Source: Teichococcus wenyumeiae (GTDB lineage Bacteria > Pseudomonadota > Alphaproteobacteria > Acetobacterales > Acetobacteraceae). From it: DNA of 64,000 nucleotides. This document shows positions 36,554-46,793 of the stretch, one piece after another. The DNA lies in NCBI RefSeq assembly GCF_003696345.1, contig NZ_RFLX01000008.1, positions 124,001 to 188,000 of the forward strand. Direction: 5' to 3'. A program made the position numbers and the translations under genes. Every line of letters starts with the position of its first letter. The stretch's first letter is position 1. The notes beneath the pieces are model-generated. The model made no database searches, had not been told where the DNA came from, and saw only the letters and a list, made by a program, of their open reading frames with translations.

Positions 36554-39500
36554 TCAAGCCCGTTCCTCCTCAGCCCCAGGCCCATTGACCGGACGGAAGC
36601 GGATGGTGGCCGAGAAGCCGCTCTCCGCGTAATCCATCACCACCGAGGAACCGGGGCCCAGTTCCGCCGGCAGGCCGCGCTCCAGCATGCGGCTGCCGAA
36701 GCCGCGGCGCTGGGGCGGCTGCACCGGCGGCCCCCCTTCCTCCTGCCACAGCAATTCCACCATGCCATCCTCTTCCTCACGCCAGGCCACGCGGATCGAG
36801 CCTTCTGGACGACTCAACGCGCCATGCTTGGCAGCGTTGGTGGCCAACTCGTGCATGGCCAGCGCCAGGCCCAGCGCCTGCTTCGGCGCCAGCCAGACCG
36901 GCGGGCCGCTGAGCCGCAGCCGCGCCGCCTCCTGCCCTTCGCTGCCCTCCGCCGGCAAGGGCCGCCAGGGAGAAAGCGCGGCCTGCGCCGCGTCGTTCAG
37001 CGTCGCGCCCCGCCAGGTACGGGCGGTCAGCAGGTCATGGCCGCGGGAGAGCGCCATCAGCCGCGCCTGGAAATCGGCCAGGAAGCGGCGCAGCGCCTCC
37101 GATTCGTCCCCGGCGGTGCGGGCGGTCTGCAAGGCCAGGGAATGCACCGTGGCCAGGGTGTTCTTGACCCGGTGGTTCAGCTCGCCCAGCAGCAGCACCT
37201 GCCGCGCCTCGGCCGCCTTGGCGCTGGTGATGTCGCGCGCCAGCCCGCCGCGCCGGCTCAGCCCGCCCTGCGCGTCCAGGATGGGGAAGCCGACATCGCG
37301 GATCCAGCGCTGGCCGCCGTCGGGGCGGTGGATGCGGTATTCGGCATCGAAGGTGCCGCCATAGCGGGAATCGTTCCAGGCCATCCGCACCCGGTCCTGG
37401 TCCGCCGGATGCACGGCATCGAGCCAGAGCCGCGGGTTGGCCAGGATGGCTTCCTGCGGCACGCCCCAGATGCGCTCGAAGGCCGGGCTGACGAATTCCA
37501 GCACCGAGCCGCTGCTGTCGGTCATCCACATCACGTCAGGGCTGGCCTCGGCGAAGCGGCGGAAGCGGCTTTCCGAGGCCGCCAGGGCCGCCGCCGCCCG
37601 CACCGCCGCCTCGCGCGAGGCCGCATGGGCGGAAACCTGCCGCGCCAGCGCCTCCCGCGTCTCCACCATGTCGGTCACATCCGTCACGGTGCCGATCCAG
37701 CGGCGGATCGGACCCTGCTCCCCGCCCTGCTCCGGGCCATGCACCGGCAGGGCGCGCGCCACGCACCAGCGCCAGCCCTCGTCGGCCCGCTTCAGGCGCA
37801 GCTCGGCCGAGAAGGCCGTGCCCGCCCGCATCGCCCGGCGCCAGGCCCGCTCGACACGGAGCTGGTCGTCCGGATGCACGATCTGCGGCAGCATCTTCTG
37901 CGCATCCGGCCCCGAAAGCCCGGTGAAGTCCCGCAGGCGCGGGTTGACGTAATCGACCTCCCCGTTCGGCTGGGCGGACCAGACGATCTGCGGGATGGTC
38001 TCGGCCAGGGTCCGGAAGCGCTGCTCGCTTTCCCGCACCTGCTCGGCGGCACGGCGCTCGATGTCGATGTCGGTGATGGCGGCCACCGCGCCCGTCACCT
38101 TGCCCTGGGCATCGCGCACCGGGCTGGCGGAAATGCGCACCCATCCCAGTTCGCCATCGCCGCGGCGGGCCTGGAACTCGGCCGCCGCCGGCATGCCGCG
38201 CGCCAGCACCTGGGCCAGCGGCATTTCCGCGCCCTGCACCCGCCGGCCATCCGGGTGGTACCATTCCCAGTCCCGGGCATAGCTCTCGATGCTGTCGGAC
38301 AGCGGGTGCGGCATGCGCAGGATCTCGCCGGTGCGGCGGTTGGCCAGGATCATGCGGCCGGAAGGCGCCTCGGCCACCACCATGCCCACCGGCACATTGT
38401 CCAGCACCGCCTTCAGCAAGGCCTCGCTTTCGCGCAGCACGGTCTCGGCCGCCCGCTCGGCGCTGACATCGCGGAAGAAGACGGTCAGCCCCTCCGCCGA
38501 GGGATAGGCATCGGCGGAGATCCAGCGCCCCATGGCGGCATGGAAGGCGGTGATGCGCTGCGGCCGCCGCTCATCCATCGCGCGGCGCCAAGTGTGGGCG
38601 AAGACACCCTGGGCCCAGCCCGGATAGGCCTCGGGCAGGATGCGCCCCACGGCATCCCCCTCGCCGCCCAGCTGCAGCCGGGCGCGGCCATTGGCGTAGA
38701 GCAGCCGCCACTGGGGGTCGAGCACCAGCACGCCGTCCGTGGTGCTCTCCAGCACCATGCGCAGGCGGGCGGTCAGCTCCAGCCGCTCGGCCTCCAGCAC
38801 CTCGCGGCTGGCGGCGGCATCGATCAGCGCCTCCGCCACCATGTCGATCTCATGCAGGCCGGAGCGGCGCAGGCCGGGCAGCGGCGCACCCTGGCCATAG
38901 GCCGTGGCCAGCCGCCCCATGCGGGCCAGCGGCGCCGCGACGCGGCGGTCCACCCACAAGGTCAGCCCAAGGGTGAAGAGCACCAGCAGCACGCTGCCCA
39001 GCAGCAGCACCGGCAGCAGCGCCCGCGCCAGCAGGCTGTCCGTCTCGGTGGCCGGCAGCCCCACCACCACCAGCCAGGGCGAGGCGCCGACGCGGTGCCA
39101 GGCGGTGGTCAGTTCCACCCCGTCCGGCGAGCGGCCGCGCGACCAGCCGAAGAACTGGCCGCTGGCCAGCGCCTGCCGCGCCACGCTGCCCACCGGCAGC
39201 TGCCGCCCGATGGCGCTGGCCTCATAGGGCTCGCGCGCCACGATGCGGCCTTCGGCATCGACGATCAGCGCGATCCAGCCCGGCTGCAGCGCCGCGCGGC
39301 GCAGCGAGCCCAGCCAGAGCCGCAGCGGGTCGGTGCCGATGGACAGGAAGAGCGGATTCTGTCCGGCGCTGCGCGGCACCTCCAGCGTCAGGGCCACCTG
39401 GTGCGGGGAGCCCGGGCGCTCCGGCGCGAGGGTGCCGGAAAAGGCATCGGGCAGCGGCAGGTCGGCGCCGGGGGAGGCCGGCGGCACGGCATCGGGCGGC

Positions 39501-39901
39501 GCCGCGCCATAGGGCAGGCTGGTATCCAGCAGCACGCGGCCGGTGACATCGGTCAGCCGGATGCGGCTGCCATCGACGCTTTGCAGCGCCAGCGCCTGGG
39601 CATGGAAGGTGGCGAAGTCATTGGCCCGCAGCGCCGGGGAGCTGCCCAGTGCCGTCAGCGCGCCACGCAGCCCGACCATTTCCCGCTCCAGCACGAAGGC
39701 GAGGTTGCGGGCGGCATCGCGCGTGTCGTTGGCGAAGGTGGCGCGCTGCTGCTCGGCCGCGTGCCAGGCGGTGTAGCCGGCCAGCATCCAGAGCGGCAGC
39801 AGGGTTGTCAGCGAGAGGATCAGCAGGTGCAGCCGCACCGTAGGCCGCCAGCGCCGGGCGTAGGTACCCAGGCTCCGGATGGTGTCGCCGGGCTGCTCCA
39901 T
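36554..39901 (-). CDS. Multi-PAS HWE-family sensor histidine kinase
   Basis: A 1115-residue membrane sensor. A first membrane helix at about 25-45 and a second near 285-310 flank a periplasmic dCache-like sensory domain. A HAMP-like linker is followed by about four PAS domains (for example VLESTTDGVLVLDPQWRLLY, LRESEALLKAVLDNVPVGM, ESEQRFRTLAETIPQIVWSA, ASPDVMWMTDSSGSVLEFVS). The kinase core has the HWE signature: H-box GELNHRVKNTLATVHSLALQ and N-box LALAMHELATNAAKHGALSR, ending GFGSRMLERGLPAEL. The ATG at 39901 is preferred to an upstream TTG at 39946. It is followed by its receiver-only partner. Ligand unknown. Confidence 0.9.
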   Translation of the reverse strand: MEQPGDTIRSLGTYARRWRPTVRLHLLILSLTTLLPLWMLAGYTAWHAAEQQRATFANDTRDAARNLAFVLEREMVGLRGALTALGSSPALRANDFATFHAQALALQSVDGSRIRLTDVTGRVLLDTSLPYGAAPPDAVPPASPGADLPLPDAFSGTLAPERPGSPHQVALTLEVPRSAGQNPLFLSIGTDPLRLWLGSLRRAALQPGWIALIVDAEGRIVAREPYEASAIGRQLPVGSVARQALASGQFFGWSRGRSPDGVELTTAWHRVGASPWLVVVGLPATETDSLLARALLPVLLLGSVLLVLFTLGLTLWVDRRVAAPLARMGRLATAYGQGAPLPGLRRSGLHEIDMVAEALIDAAASREVLEAERLELTARLRMVLESTTDGVLVLDPQWRLLYANGRARLQLGGEGDAVGRILPEAYPGWAQGVFAHTWRRAMDERRPQRITAFHAAMGRWISADAYPSAEGLTVFFRDVSAERAAETVLRESEALLKAVLDNVPVGMVVAEAPSGRMILANRRTGEILRMPHPLSDSIESYARDWEWYHPDGRRVQGAEMPLAQVLARGMPAAAEFQARRGDGELGWVRISASPVRDAQGKVTGAVAAITDIDIERRAAEQVRESEQRFRTLAETIPQIVWSAQPNGEVDYVNPRLRDFTGLSGPDAQKMLPQIVHPDDQLRVERAWRRAMRAGTAFSAELRLKRADEGWRWCVARALPVHGPEQGGEQGPIRRWIGTVTDVTDMVETREALARQVSAHAASREAAVRAAAALAASESRFRRFAEASPDVMWMTDSSGSVLEFVSPAFERIWGVPQEAILANPRLWLDAVHPADQDRVRMAWNDSRYGGTFDAEYRIHRPDGGQRWIRDVGFPILDAQGGLSRRGGLARDITSAKAAEARQVLLLGELNHRVKNTLATVHSLALQTARTAGDESEALRRFLADFQARLMALSRGHDLLTARTWRGATLNDAAQAALSPWRPLPAEGSEGQEAARLRLSGPPVWLAPKQALGLALAMHELATNAAKHGALSRPEGSIRVAWREEEDGMVELLWQEEGGPPVQPPQRRGFGSRMLERGLPAELGPGSSVVMDYAESGFSATIRFRPVNGPGAEEERA

Positions 39902-40094
39902 CAATTCCGACTGCCCCGGCAAGGCTGGCGGTTCCCCGATTTTCAAGCCCGCACGCTCTCCCGCCCTCAGCCCATCCGGAGGGAGCGGTGCCCGCCCCGG
40001 TCATCCTTGCCCACTTCTTATACCAGAGCAGGCATAAGCCGGATATTGGCGTATGAGAATCCGGCAGGCCGGGCGGACCCGGCCTGCGGCGGCC

Positions 40095-41090
40095 TCAGTC
40101 GGCGTATTCCCCGGCGGCCTCGATCACCGGCCGCCACTTGGCGATATCGGCCTGCCAGAAGGCGCGGGTGGCGGCGGGGGTCGCCTGTTCCTGCGTCACC
40201 GGGGCGGTGCCGAGATCGGCGAAGCGGGCCACCACCTTCTCGTCCCGCAGCGCGGCCTGCACGGCGCGCGAGAGGCGGTTCACCACCTCGGCCGGCGTGC
40301 CCTTGGGGGCATAGAGCGCGTGCCAGATGGTCACGTCCATGCCCGGCAGCCCGGCTTCCTTGGCCGTCGGCACCTCAGGCAGCGAGGCCAGGCGCTCCGG
40401 TGTCGTCACGGCGAAGACCTTCACGGCGCCGGCGCGGATATGCTCGGTGGTGTTGGTGGTCTGGTCGCACATCAGGTCCACGGTGCCGCCGATCAGGTCG
40501 GTCATGGCCGGGCCGGTGCCGCGATAGGGCACGGTGGTCATCGGCGCATCCACCGCCTTCTGGAACAGCAAGCCGCAGAGATGGCTGGCGGCGCCGATGC
40601 CGGCATTGGCGTAGTTCAGCTTCTGCCGCTCCTGGCGCACCAGGGCCACCAGCTCCTGCAGGTTGTTCGCCGGCAGGTTCTTGCGGCCGATGATGGTCAT
40701 CGGCACCTCGGTCACCATCGCGACCGGCTCGAAGCCGCCGACGGCATCGTAGGAGAGCTTGCGGTAGAGGCTGGGGGTGGTGCCCATGCCGATATGGTGC
40801 AGCAGCAGATAGTAGCCGTCCGGCCGCGCCTGGGCCACGCGCGCGGCGCCCAGGGTGCCGCCGGCGCCGCCCACATTCTCCACCACCACGGTCTGGCCGA
40901 GGTCACGGCTCATGGATTCCGCCACCAGGCGCGTGACAGTGTCGGTCGGCCCGCCGGCGGCGAAAGGCACAACAACGGTGATCGTGCGGTTAGGATAGGC
41001 ACCCTGCGCCTGCGCCCCGGCCGGCGCCAGCAGCGCCATGGCGGACAGGACGGGCGCGGCGATCACGGCCAGAAGGCTGCGTCGGAGCAT
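40095..41090 (-). CDS. Bug-family tripartite tricarboxylate transporter substrate-binding protein
   Basis: A 331-residue periplasmic binding protein with a signal peptide of about 28 residues (APAGAQAQG). Family signatures are YPNRTITVVVPFAAGGPTD, ENVGGAGGTLGAARVAQ, LNYANAGIGAASHL, VPYRGTGPAMTDLIGG and VAVTTPERL-like sequence. In the complete TctABC system it would deliver a carboxylate to a TctAB membrane transporter. No tctA or tctB is nearby, which is usual: this family is greatly expanded as orphans in betaproteobacteria and Roseomonas-like bacteria. Ligand not predictable. Confidence 0.92.
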   Translation of the reverse strand: MLRRSLLAVIAAPVLSAMALLAPAGAQAQGAYPNRTITVVVPFAAGGPTDTVTRLVAESMSRDLGQTVVVENVGGAGGTLGAARVAQARPDGYYLLLHHIGMGTTPSLYRKLSYDAVGGFEPVAMVTEVPMTIIGRKNLPANNLQELVALVRQERQKLNYANAGIGAASHLCGLLFQKAVDAPMTTVPYRGTGPAMTDLIGGTVDLMCDQTTNTTEHIRAGAVKVFAVTTPERLASLPEVPTAKEAGLPGMDVTIWHALYAPKGTPAEVVNRLSRAVQAALRDEKVVARFADLGTAPVTQEQATPAATRAFWQADIAKWRPVIEAAGEYAD

Positions 41091-41170
41091 GCGGACAAAT
41101 CTCCCGGAACGAATTTATTACGGTATCTCTCCGGTCCGGGTGGGATGTCGTCAAGGGGAAAGGTTGTGCT

Positions 41171-41368
41171 TCAGGCGGTATCCATGGCGGCGAAAGCCAC
41201 CAGCACCGCCGCCATCACCGCCGGCAGCAGGATCAGCCAGCCGCTCCAGTGCCGGCGCTGCCGGTGCCAGCCATACCAGGCCAGCAGCAGCAGCACGGGC
41301 AGCAGCACCGGCCAGAGCCCGAAGGACGCCAGGGCGAGGACGTCGTACCAGCTCAGGCCGTGGTGCAC
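41171..41368 (-). CDS. Small two-helix membrane protein downstream of lepA
   Basis: A 65-residue protein with two hydrophobic helices, about residues 8-29 and 42-60, separated by a basic turn WYGWHRQRRHWSGW that should stay in the cytoplasm. The GTG start directly follows the lepA stop codon, so translation probably depends on ribosomes finishing lepA. No family was recognised. A chance frame is possible, but the clean hydrophobic pattern and coupled position favour a real gene. Confidence 0.55.
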   Translation of the reverse strand: MHHGLSWYDVLALASFGLWPVLLPVLLLLAWYGWHRQRRHWSGWLILLPAVMAAVLVAFAAMDTA

Positions 41369-43174
<1,806 letters not shown>

Positions 43175-43369
43175 GGGATTCCGGCAATGACGCCCCAATG
43201 GGCGGAAAGGGGCGTATCGGATGGGATGGCAGGCGCGGCAACATCCACCGCATGCAAGCGCCTCAGATAAGGCAAGCGGCCGCGGGAATCAAAGCATGGC
43301 GGCAACTGAAGCGATGTCCCATGCGTCTTCTGCCCAGGTGGAATGAACCGCCAGCGCGAGGAATGGCCG

Positions 43370-43771
43370 ATGCGACGCCGATCCCTGCTGCCCCTGCTGG
43401 CCCTGAGCCTCGCCGCGCCGGGCGCGGCGCTGGCGCAGACGCCGCAGGACCTGCTGAACAATTTCCTGGGCAACAACAACCAGCGGCAGCCGGATGACCG
43501 CCGCCGCGAGGACGAGGACCGCCGGCGCTGGGAGGAAGACCGCCGCCGCGCCGATGACGAGGACCGCCGGCGCCGGGAAGACGACCGCCGCCGCATGGAC
43601 GAGAACCGCCGCTCGCAGGACGAGCGCGGCCGCCGCGTCGACGACCGCAGCCGCCAGCAGCGTGATCTGGACCGCCAGCGGCAGGAGGTGGAGGCACAGC
43701 GCCGGCAGGTGGAGCGCGAGCGCCAGCGGATCGAGCAGGAGCGCCGGCGCATCGAGATGCAGCGCCGCTAG
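43370..43771 (+). CDS. Secreted Arg/Glu/Asp-rich helical protein
   Basis: A 133-residue protein with a signal peptide (MRRRSLLPLLALSLAAPGAA, cut near LAQ-TP). After a short TPQDLLNNFLGNNNQRQ segment almost everything is charged: repeated D-R-R-R, E-D-R-R-R and R-Q-R-Q-E-V blocks up to the end. The pattern of alternating acidic and arginine side chains fits a long single alpha-helix or coiled coil in the periplasm. GAGG lies eight bases upstream of the ATG at 43370. The long antisense frames here are shadows of the repeat. Function unknown. Confidence 0.7.
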   Translation: MRRRSLLPLLALSLAAPGAALAQTPQDLLNNFLGNNNQRQPDDRRREDEDRRRWEEDRRRADDEDRRRREDDRRRMDENRRSQDERGRRVDDRSRQQRDLDRQRQEVEAQRRQVERERQRIEQERRRIEMQRR

Positions 43772-43851
43772 CCGGTTTGACCATCCGCGTAGAGGGCGCG
43801 ATCCTCGCCAAGGAGCCCGGATCAACCGGCCCTGTCAGGCGAGGAAACACC

Positions 43852-44559
43852 ATGGCCAGCTATCCCTTCACCGCAGCCGACCTGGAGGCCCTGCGGGCCT
43901 GGGACACGCCCACCATCTGCAACGCGCTGGAGCTGGTGGTGCCGGAGCGGCGCGGCCATGGCTTCACCATCCGCCCCATGGTGGCGGCGGATGTGACGCT
44001 GAAGCCGATCTGCGGCCTGGCCCGCACCGGCACCCTGCGCGCCGCCGCCCCTTCCGGCCGCCCCGCCGCCGAGGACCACGCCATCCGCACCGGCTGGTAT
44101 GAATACGTGGCCGATGCGGCCATGCCGACCATCGTGGTGCTGCAGGACCTGGACGACACCCCGGGCGTCGGTGCCTTCTGGGGCGAGGTGCATACCGCCG
44201 TGCACAAGGCGTTGGGGGCGCAGGGCTGCGTTACCAATGGCTCCTTCCGCGACCTCGACATGCTGGCGCCGGAATTTCAGATCATCGGCGGCGTGGTGAA
44301 TCCGAGCCACGCCTATGTCCACATGGTCGCCTATCGGCAGGATGTCTCCATCCACGGCATGGCCTGCGCCCATGACGCGGTGGTGCATGCGGACCGGCAC
44401 GGCGCCGTGGTCATCCCGCCCGAGGCCGTCGCGAAGCTGCCCGCCGCCATCGATCTCCTTGCGCGGCGGGAGAAGGTGATCCTCGACCTCTGCGCCTCCC
44501 CCGATTTCTCGGTGGCACGGCTGAAGCAGGCCTTGCAGCAGTCCAAGGAAATCCACTGA
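43852..44559 (+). CDS. RraA family protein (HMG aldolase / oxaloacetate decarboxylase-like)
   Basis: A 235-residue member of the RraA/dimethylmenaquinone-methyltransferase fold. Typical motifs: WDTPTICNALE at the N-terminus, QDLDDTPGVGAFWGEV, and GCVTNGSFRDLDML, where the Arg-Asp pair matches the metal/substrate site of class II pyruvate aldolases. VHADRHGAVVIPPE is the closing signature. Members either cleave 4-hydroxy-4-methyl-2-oxoglutarate, decarboxylate oxaloacetate or inhibit RNase E; the intact RD pair favours an enzyme. GAGG lies seven bases before the ATG at 43852. It is followed nine bases later by the McrB-N-like gene. Confidence 0.83.
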   Translation: MASYPFTAADLEALRAWDTPTICNALELVVPERRGHGFTIRPMVAADVTLKPICGLARTGTLRAAAPSGRPAAEDHAIRTGWYEYVADAAMPTIVVLQDLDDTPGVGAFWGEVHTAVHKALGAQGCVTNGSFRDLDMLAPEFQIIGGVVNPSHAYVHMVAYRQDVSIHGMACAHDAVVHADRHGAVVIPPEAVAKLPAAIDLLARREKVILDLCASPDFSVARLKQALQQSKEIH

Positions 44560-44568
44560 CGCTGCGGC

Positions 44569-45219
44569 ATGCTGAAGGACGCCATCGAGGCCATCCTGGC
44601 GCTGCAGCCCGCCTATAGCGCCGCCAATACGCCGGCCATGCAGCGGCGCGGCCGGCTGGTCCGCCGCGTGCTGCCGCAGGCGCTGCTGGCGCATCACGCC
44701 ACGCTGGCGGCGGCGCTGGGCCCTTATGGCGAGGACCTGCGCATCGAGGGGCGGGACGGGCTGGGCTCCAAGAGTGCGACGCCCTGGGTGCGCTTCTTCT
44801 CCCGCGCCCGTTCCCCCAAGGCGCGGGATGGCTGGTACTGCGTCTATCTCTTCGCCGCGGCGGGGGACGGGCTCTACCTCTCGTTGGCGCATGGCTCCAC
44901 CACCTGGGGGCCCGGCGGCTTCCGCCCGCGTCCACCAGAAGAGATGGCCGGGCTGCGGGACTGGGGCCGCCAGGCGCTGGGGGTGGTGGATGAGCCCGGG
45001 CGGGCGCCGGCCCTGGCGCTGGGCGGCTCCACCCTGGGCGCTTCCTATGAGCAGGCCTCGATCCTGGCGCTGCGCTACGCCACCGGCGCCATTCCGGAGG
45101 ATGCGGCGCTGCTGGCCGATGCGCGGCGCTTCGCGAGCTATCTGCGCCGCATCCACGCGGCCGAGGACGCGGCGGCCTCAGCCCAGCCGCGCCGCCACCT
45201 CGGCGGCCAGGGCACGTAG
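44569..45219 (+). CDS. Stand-alone McrB-N-like (DUF3578) domain protein
   Basis: A 216-residue soluble protein. The central segment KSATPWVRFFSRARSPKARD followed by GWYCVYLFAAAGDGLYLSLAHG closely follows the DUF3578/MrcB-N pattern (W-V/I-x-x-F...GYYVVYLFSxDxxRVYLSLNQG) found at the N-terminus of McrB-type restriction GTPases, where it is thought to recognise DNA. Here no AAA+ GTPase or McrC nuclease follows. It begins nine bases after an RraA-like gene and may share its transcript. Its last 14 codons overlap the converging Sel1 gene. The match is by motif, so function is open. Confidence 0.66.
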   Translation: MLKDAIEAILALQPAYSAANTPAMQRRGRLVRRVLPQALLAHHATLAAALGPYGEDLRIEGRDGLGSKSATPWVRFFSRARSPKARDGWYCVYLFAAAGDGLYLSLAHGSTTWGPGGFRPRPPEEMAGLRDWGRQALGVVDEPGRAPALALGGSTLGASYEQASILALRYATGAIPEDAALLADARRFASYLRRIHAAEDAAASAQPRRHLGGQGT

Positions 45220-45957
45220 CGCGGGCTCGGGCCGGGCGCCCAGGCTGCGCGCCATATGCGCCAGCATGTCCGGCGAGCCAGCGGCGGCAGCCTGGCGGAA
45301 CCAGCCCAGCGCCTCCTCCAGCCGCCCGTCCTGCACCAGCAGCGTGCCCAGGTTGAACTGCGCGCGGAAATCGCCTGCCTTCGCCGCCCGCACATAGAGC
45401 GCATAGGCGGCGGCCGGGTCGCGCGGCACGCCGTCCCAGCCTTCCTCCAGGAAGCGGCCCAGCACGGTCAGGGACTTGGCATGGCCCTGGGCGGCGGCGG
45501 CGCGGAAAAGCTCCAGCGCCCTGGCACGGTCCTGCGGCACGCCGGCGCCGCGCACGTAAAGCCCGGCGAGGTTGTATTGCGCCCAGTCGTATCCGCGGCC
45601 GGCGGCCTGGGCGTAGAAATGGGCGGCGCGCCCGAAATCGATGGGCGTGCCCCAGCCCAGCTCATGGCAGCGGCCGACCATGTTGATGCCGCGCACATCC
45701 CCCGCCTCGGCGGCGACGCGGAACCAGCCCAGGGCGCTGACCCGGTCCTGCCGCAGCCCGCGCCCATCGGCCAGGATCTGCCCGTAGAGGATCACCGCAT
45801 CCAGATGCCCGGCACGGGCGGCGGCGGCGATCCAGCGGGCCGCTTCCTCTGGCGGGCCGGCGAAGGCGGCGGCCAGTTCCTTCGCGCTGGCGGCGCGGAT
45901 CTCCGCCAGGGTCACGGGCGGCAGGGGCGCGGGTTCGGGGTCGCGGCGGCGGAACAT
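45178..45957 (-). CDS. Sel1-like repeat protein
   Basis: A 259-residue protein built of about five Sel1 (TPR-like) repeats, for example AGHLDAVILYGQILADGRGL, ALGWFRVAAEAGDVRGINMV, AAHFYAQAAGRGYDWAQYNL, ALELFRAAAAQGHAKSLTVL and ALYVRAAKAGDFRAQFNLGT. These superhelical scaffolds mediate protein-protein contacts. There is no signal peptide. Partners cannot be inferred. Its 3' end overlaps the converging McrB-N-like gene by 42 bases. Confidence 0.88.
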   Translation of the reverse strand: MFRRRDPEPAPLPPVTLAEIRAASAKELAAAFAGPPEEAARWIAAAARAGHLDAVILYGQILADGRGLRQDRVSALGWFRVAAEAGDVRGINMVGRCHELGWGTPIDFGRAAHFYAQAAGRGYDWAQYNLAGLYVRGAGVPQDRARALELFRAAAAQGHAKSLTVLGRFLEEGWDGVPRDPAAAYALYVRAAKAGDFRAQFNLGTLLVQDGRLEEALGWFRQAAAAGSPDMLAHMARSLGARPEPALRALAAEVAARLG

Positions 45958-46019
45958 GCTGGCGCCGGCTTATCCCCGCCACCGCCGCGCGTCCAGACAG
46001 TTGCGAGGCTTTCTCAAGA

Positions 46020-46634
46020 TCAGGCCACCATGCCGCCGCGGATCTCGCGGAACAGCTTGCGCTGGATGGCCTCGGCGAAATCGGCGTAATCGGCGCAGCT
46101 CATGGCGAAGGCGCCGGGGCCGCCGATCACCTCGCTCTCGTAATGCGCCAGCAGGTCGGGTTCCTCGTTGAGCACCGCCAGGCCGTTGATGGTGATGCCG
46201 GCATCGACGCCGATATCCCGCACCGGGCCGGGCGGCCGCCCCAGGTTGTGCCGCCCGTCGCCGGAGACATCCATCACCAGCCGCTCCGCCCGCCCGCCGA
46301 AGCGGCCCAGCAGCCCCAGCCCCGCCGCCATGCCGGGCCCCAGCGCCGTGGCGCCGGGGGCCGGCAGGCGCGGGCTGTTGTCGATGGCATCCGCCAGGGC
46401 GTGGCCGGCCTCCGCGCCCGCCACCCGGATCCAGGGCACCGCCAGTTCCTGCCGGCTGGACCAGAAGAGCAGCGCCACGGCGATGGCGCCGCGCGGCCCG
46501 GCGGTGGCGGCGGCGATGATGCGCTCCTGCCGGAAAGCCTCCGCCAGCCCGCCCACCATCAGGCCGAATTCATCGAAATCCACGCTCGCCGAGACATCCA
46601 CCGCCAGGCAAAGCGCCAGGTCCACCGCCTCCAT
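46020..46634 (-). CDS. DUF1194 (von Willebrand factor A-like) protein
   Basis: About 204 residues with the DUF1194 pattern: VDLALCLAVDVSASVDFDEF (a MIDAS-like DxSxS), GAIAVALLFWSSRQELAVPW, LVMDVSGDGRHN and a conserved end with PGAFAMSCADYADFAEAIQRKL. Many relatives carry a signal peptide; none is visible here, even from the alternative ATG at 46682, so it may be cytosolic or the true start is further upstream. AAGGG precedes the ATG at 46634. Divergent from exoD. Function of the family is unknown. Confidence 0.82.
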   Translation of the reverse strand: MEAVDLALCLAVDVSASVDFDEFGLMVGGLAEAFRQERIIAAATAGPRGAIAVALLFWSSRQELAVPWIRVAGAEAGHALADAIDNSPRLPAPGATALGPGMAAGLGLLGRFGGRAERLVMDVSGDGRHNLGRPPGPVRDIGVDAGITINGLAVLNEEPDLLAHYESEVIGGPGAFAMSCADYADFAEAIQRKLFREIRGGMVA

Positions 46635-46793
46635 CCTCGCCCTTTCCCGTTCCTCGGGGGCAGAGATGGGGATGGGGCGCATGGCTGGCGAGACGGCAGT
46701 TTGGTTGTGGCAAGAGATGAAGAGCGGTTCATATTGCGGCACCGCCGCCCCATCTGGCAGGAACAGCAGCGCCGCGAAGGATGCCGAAGCCTG

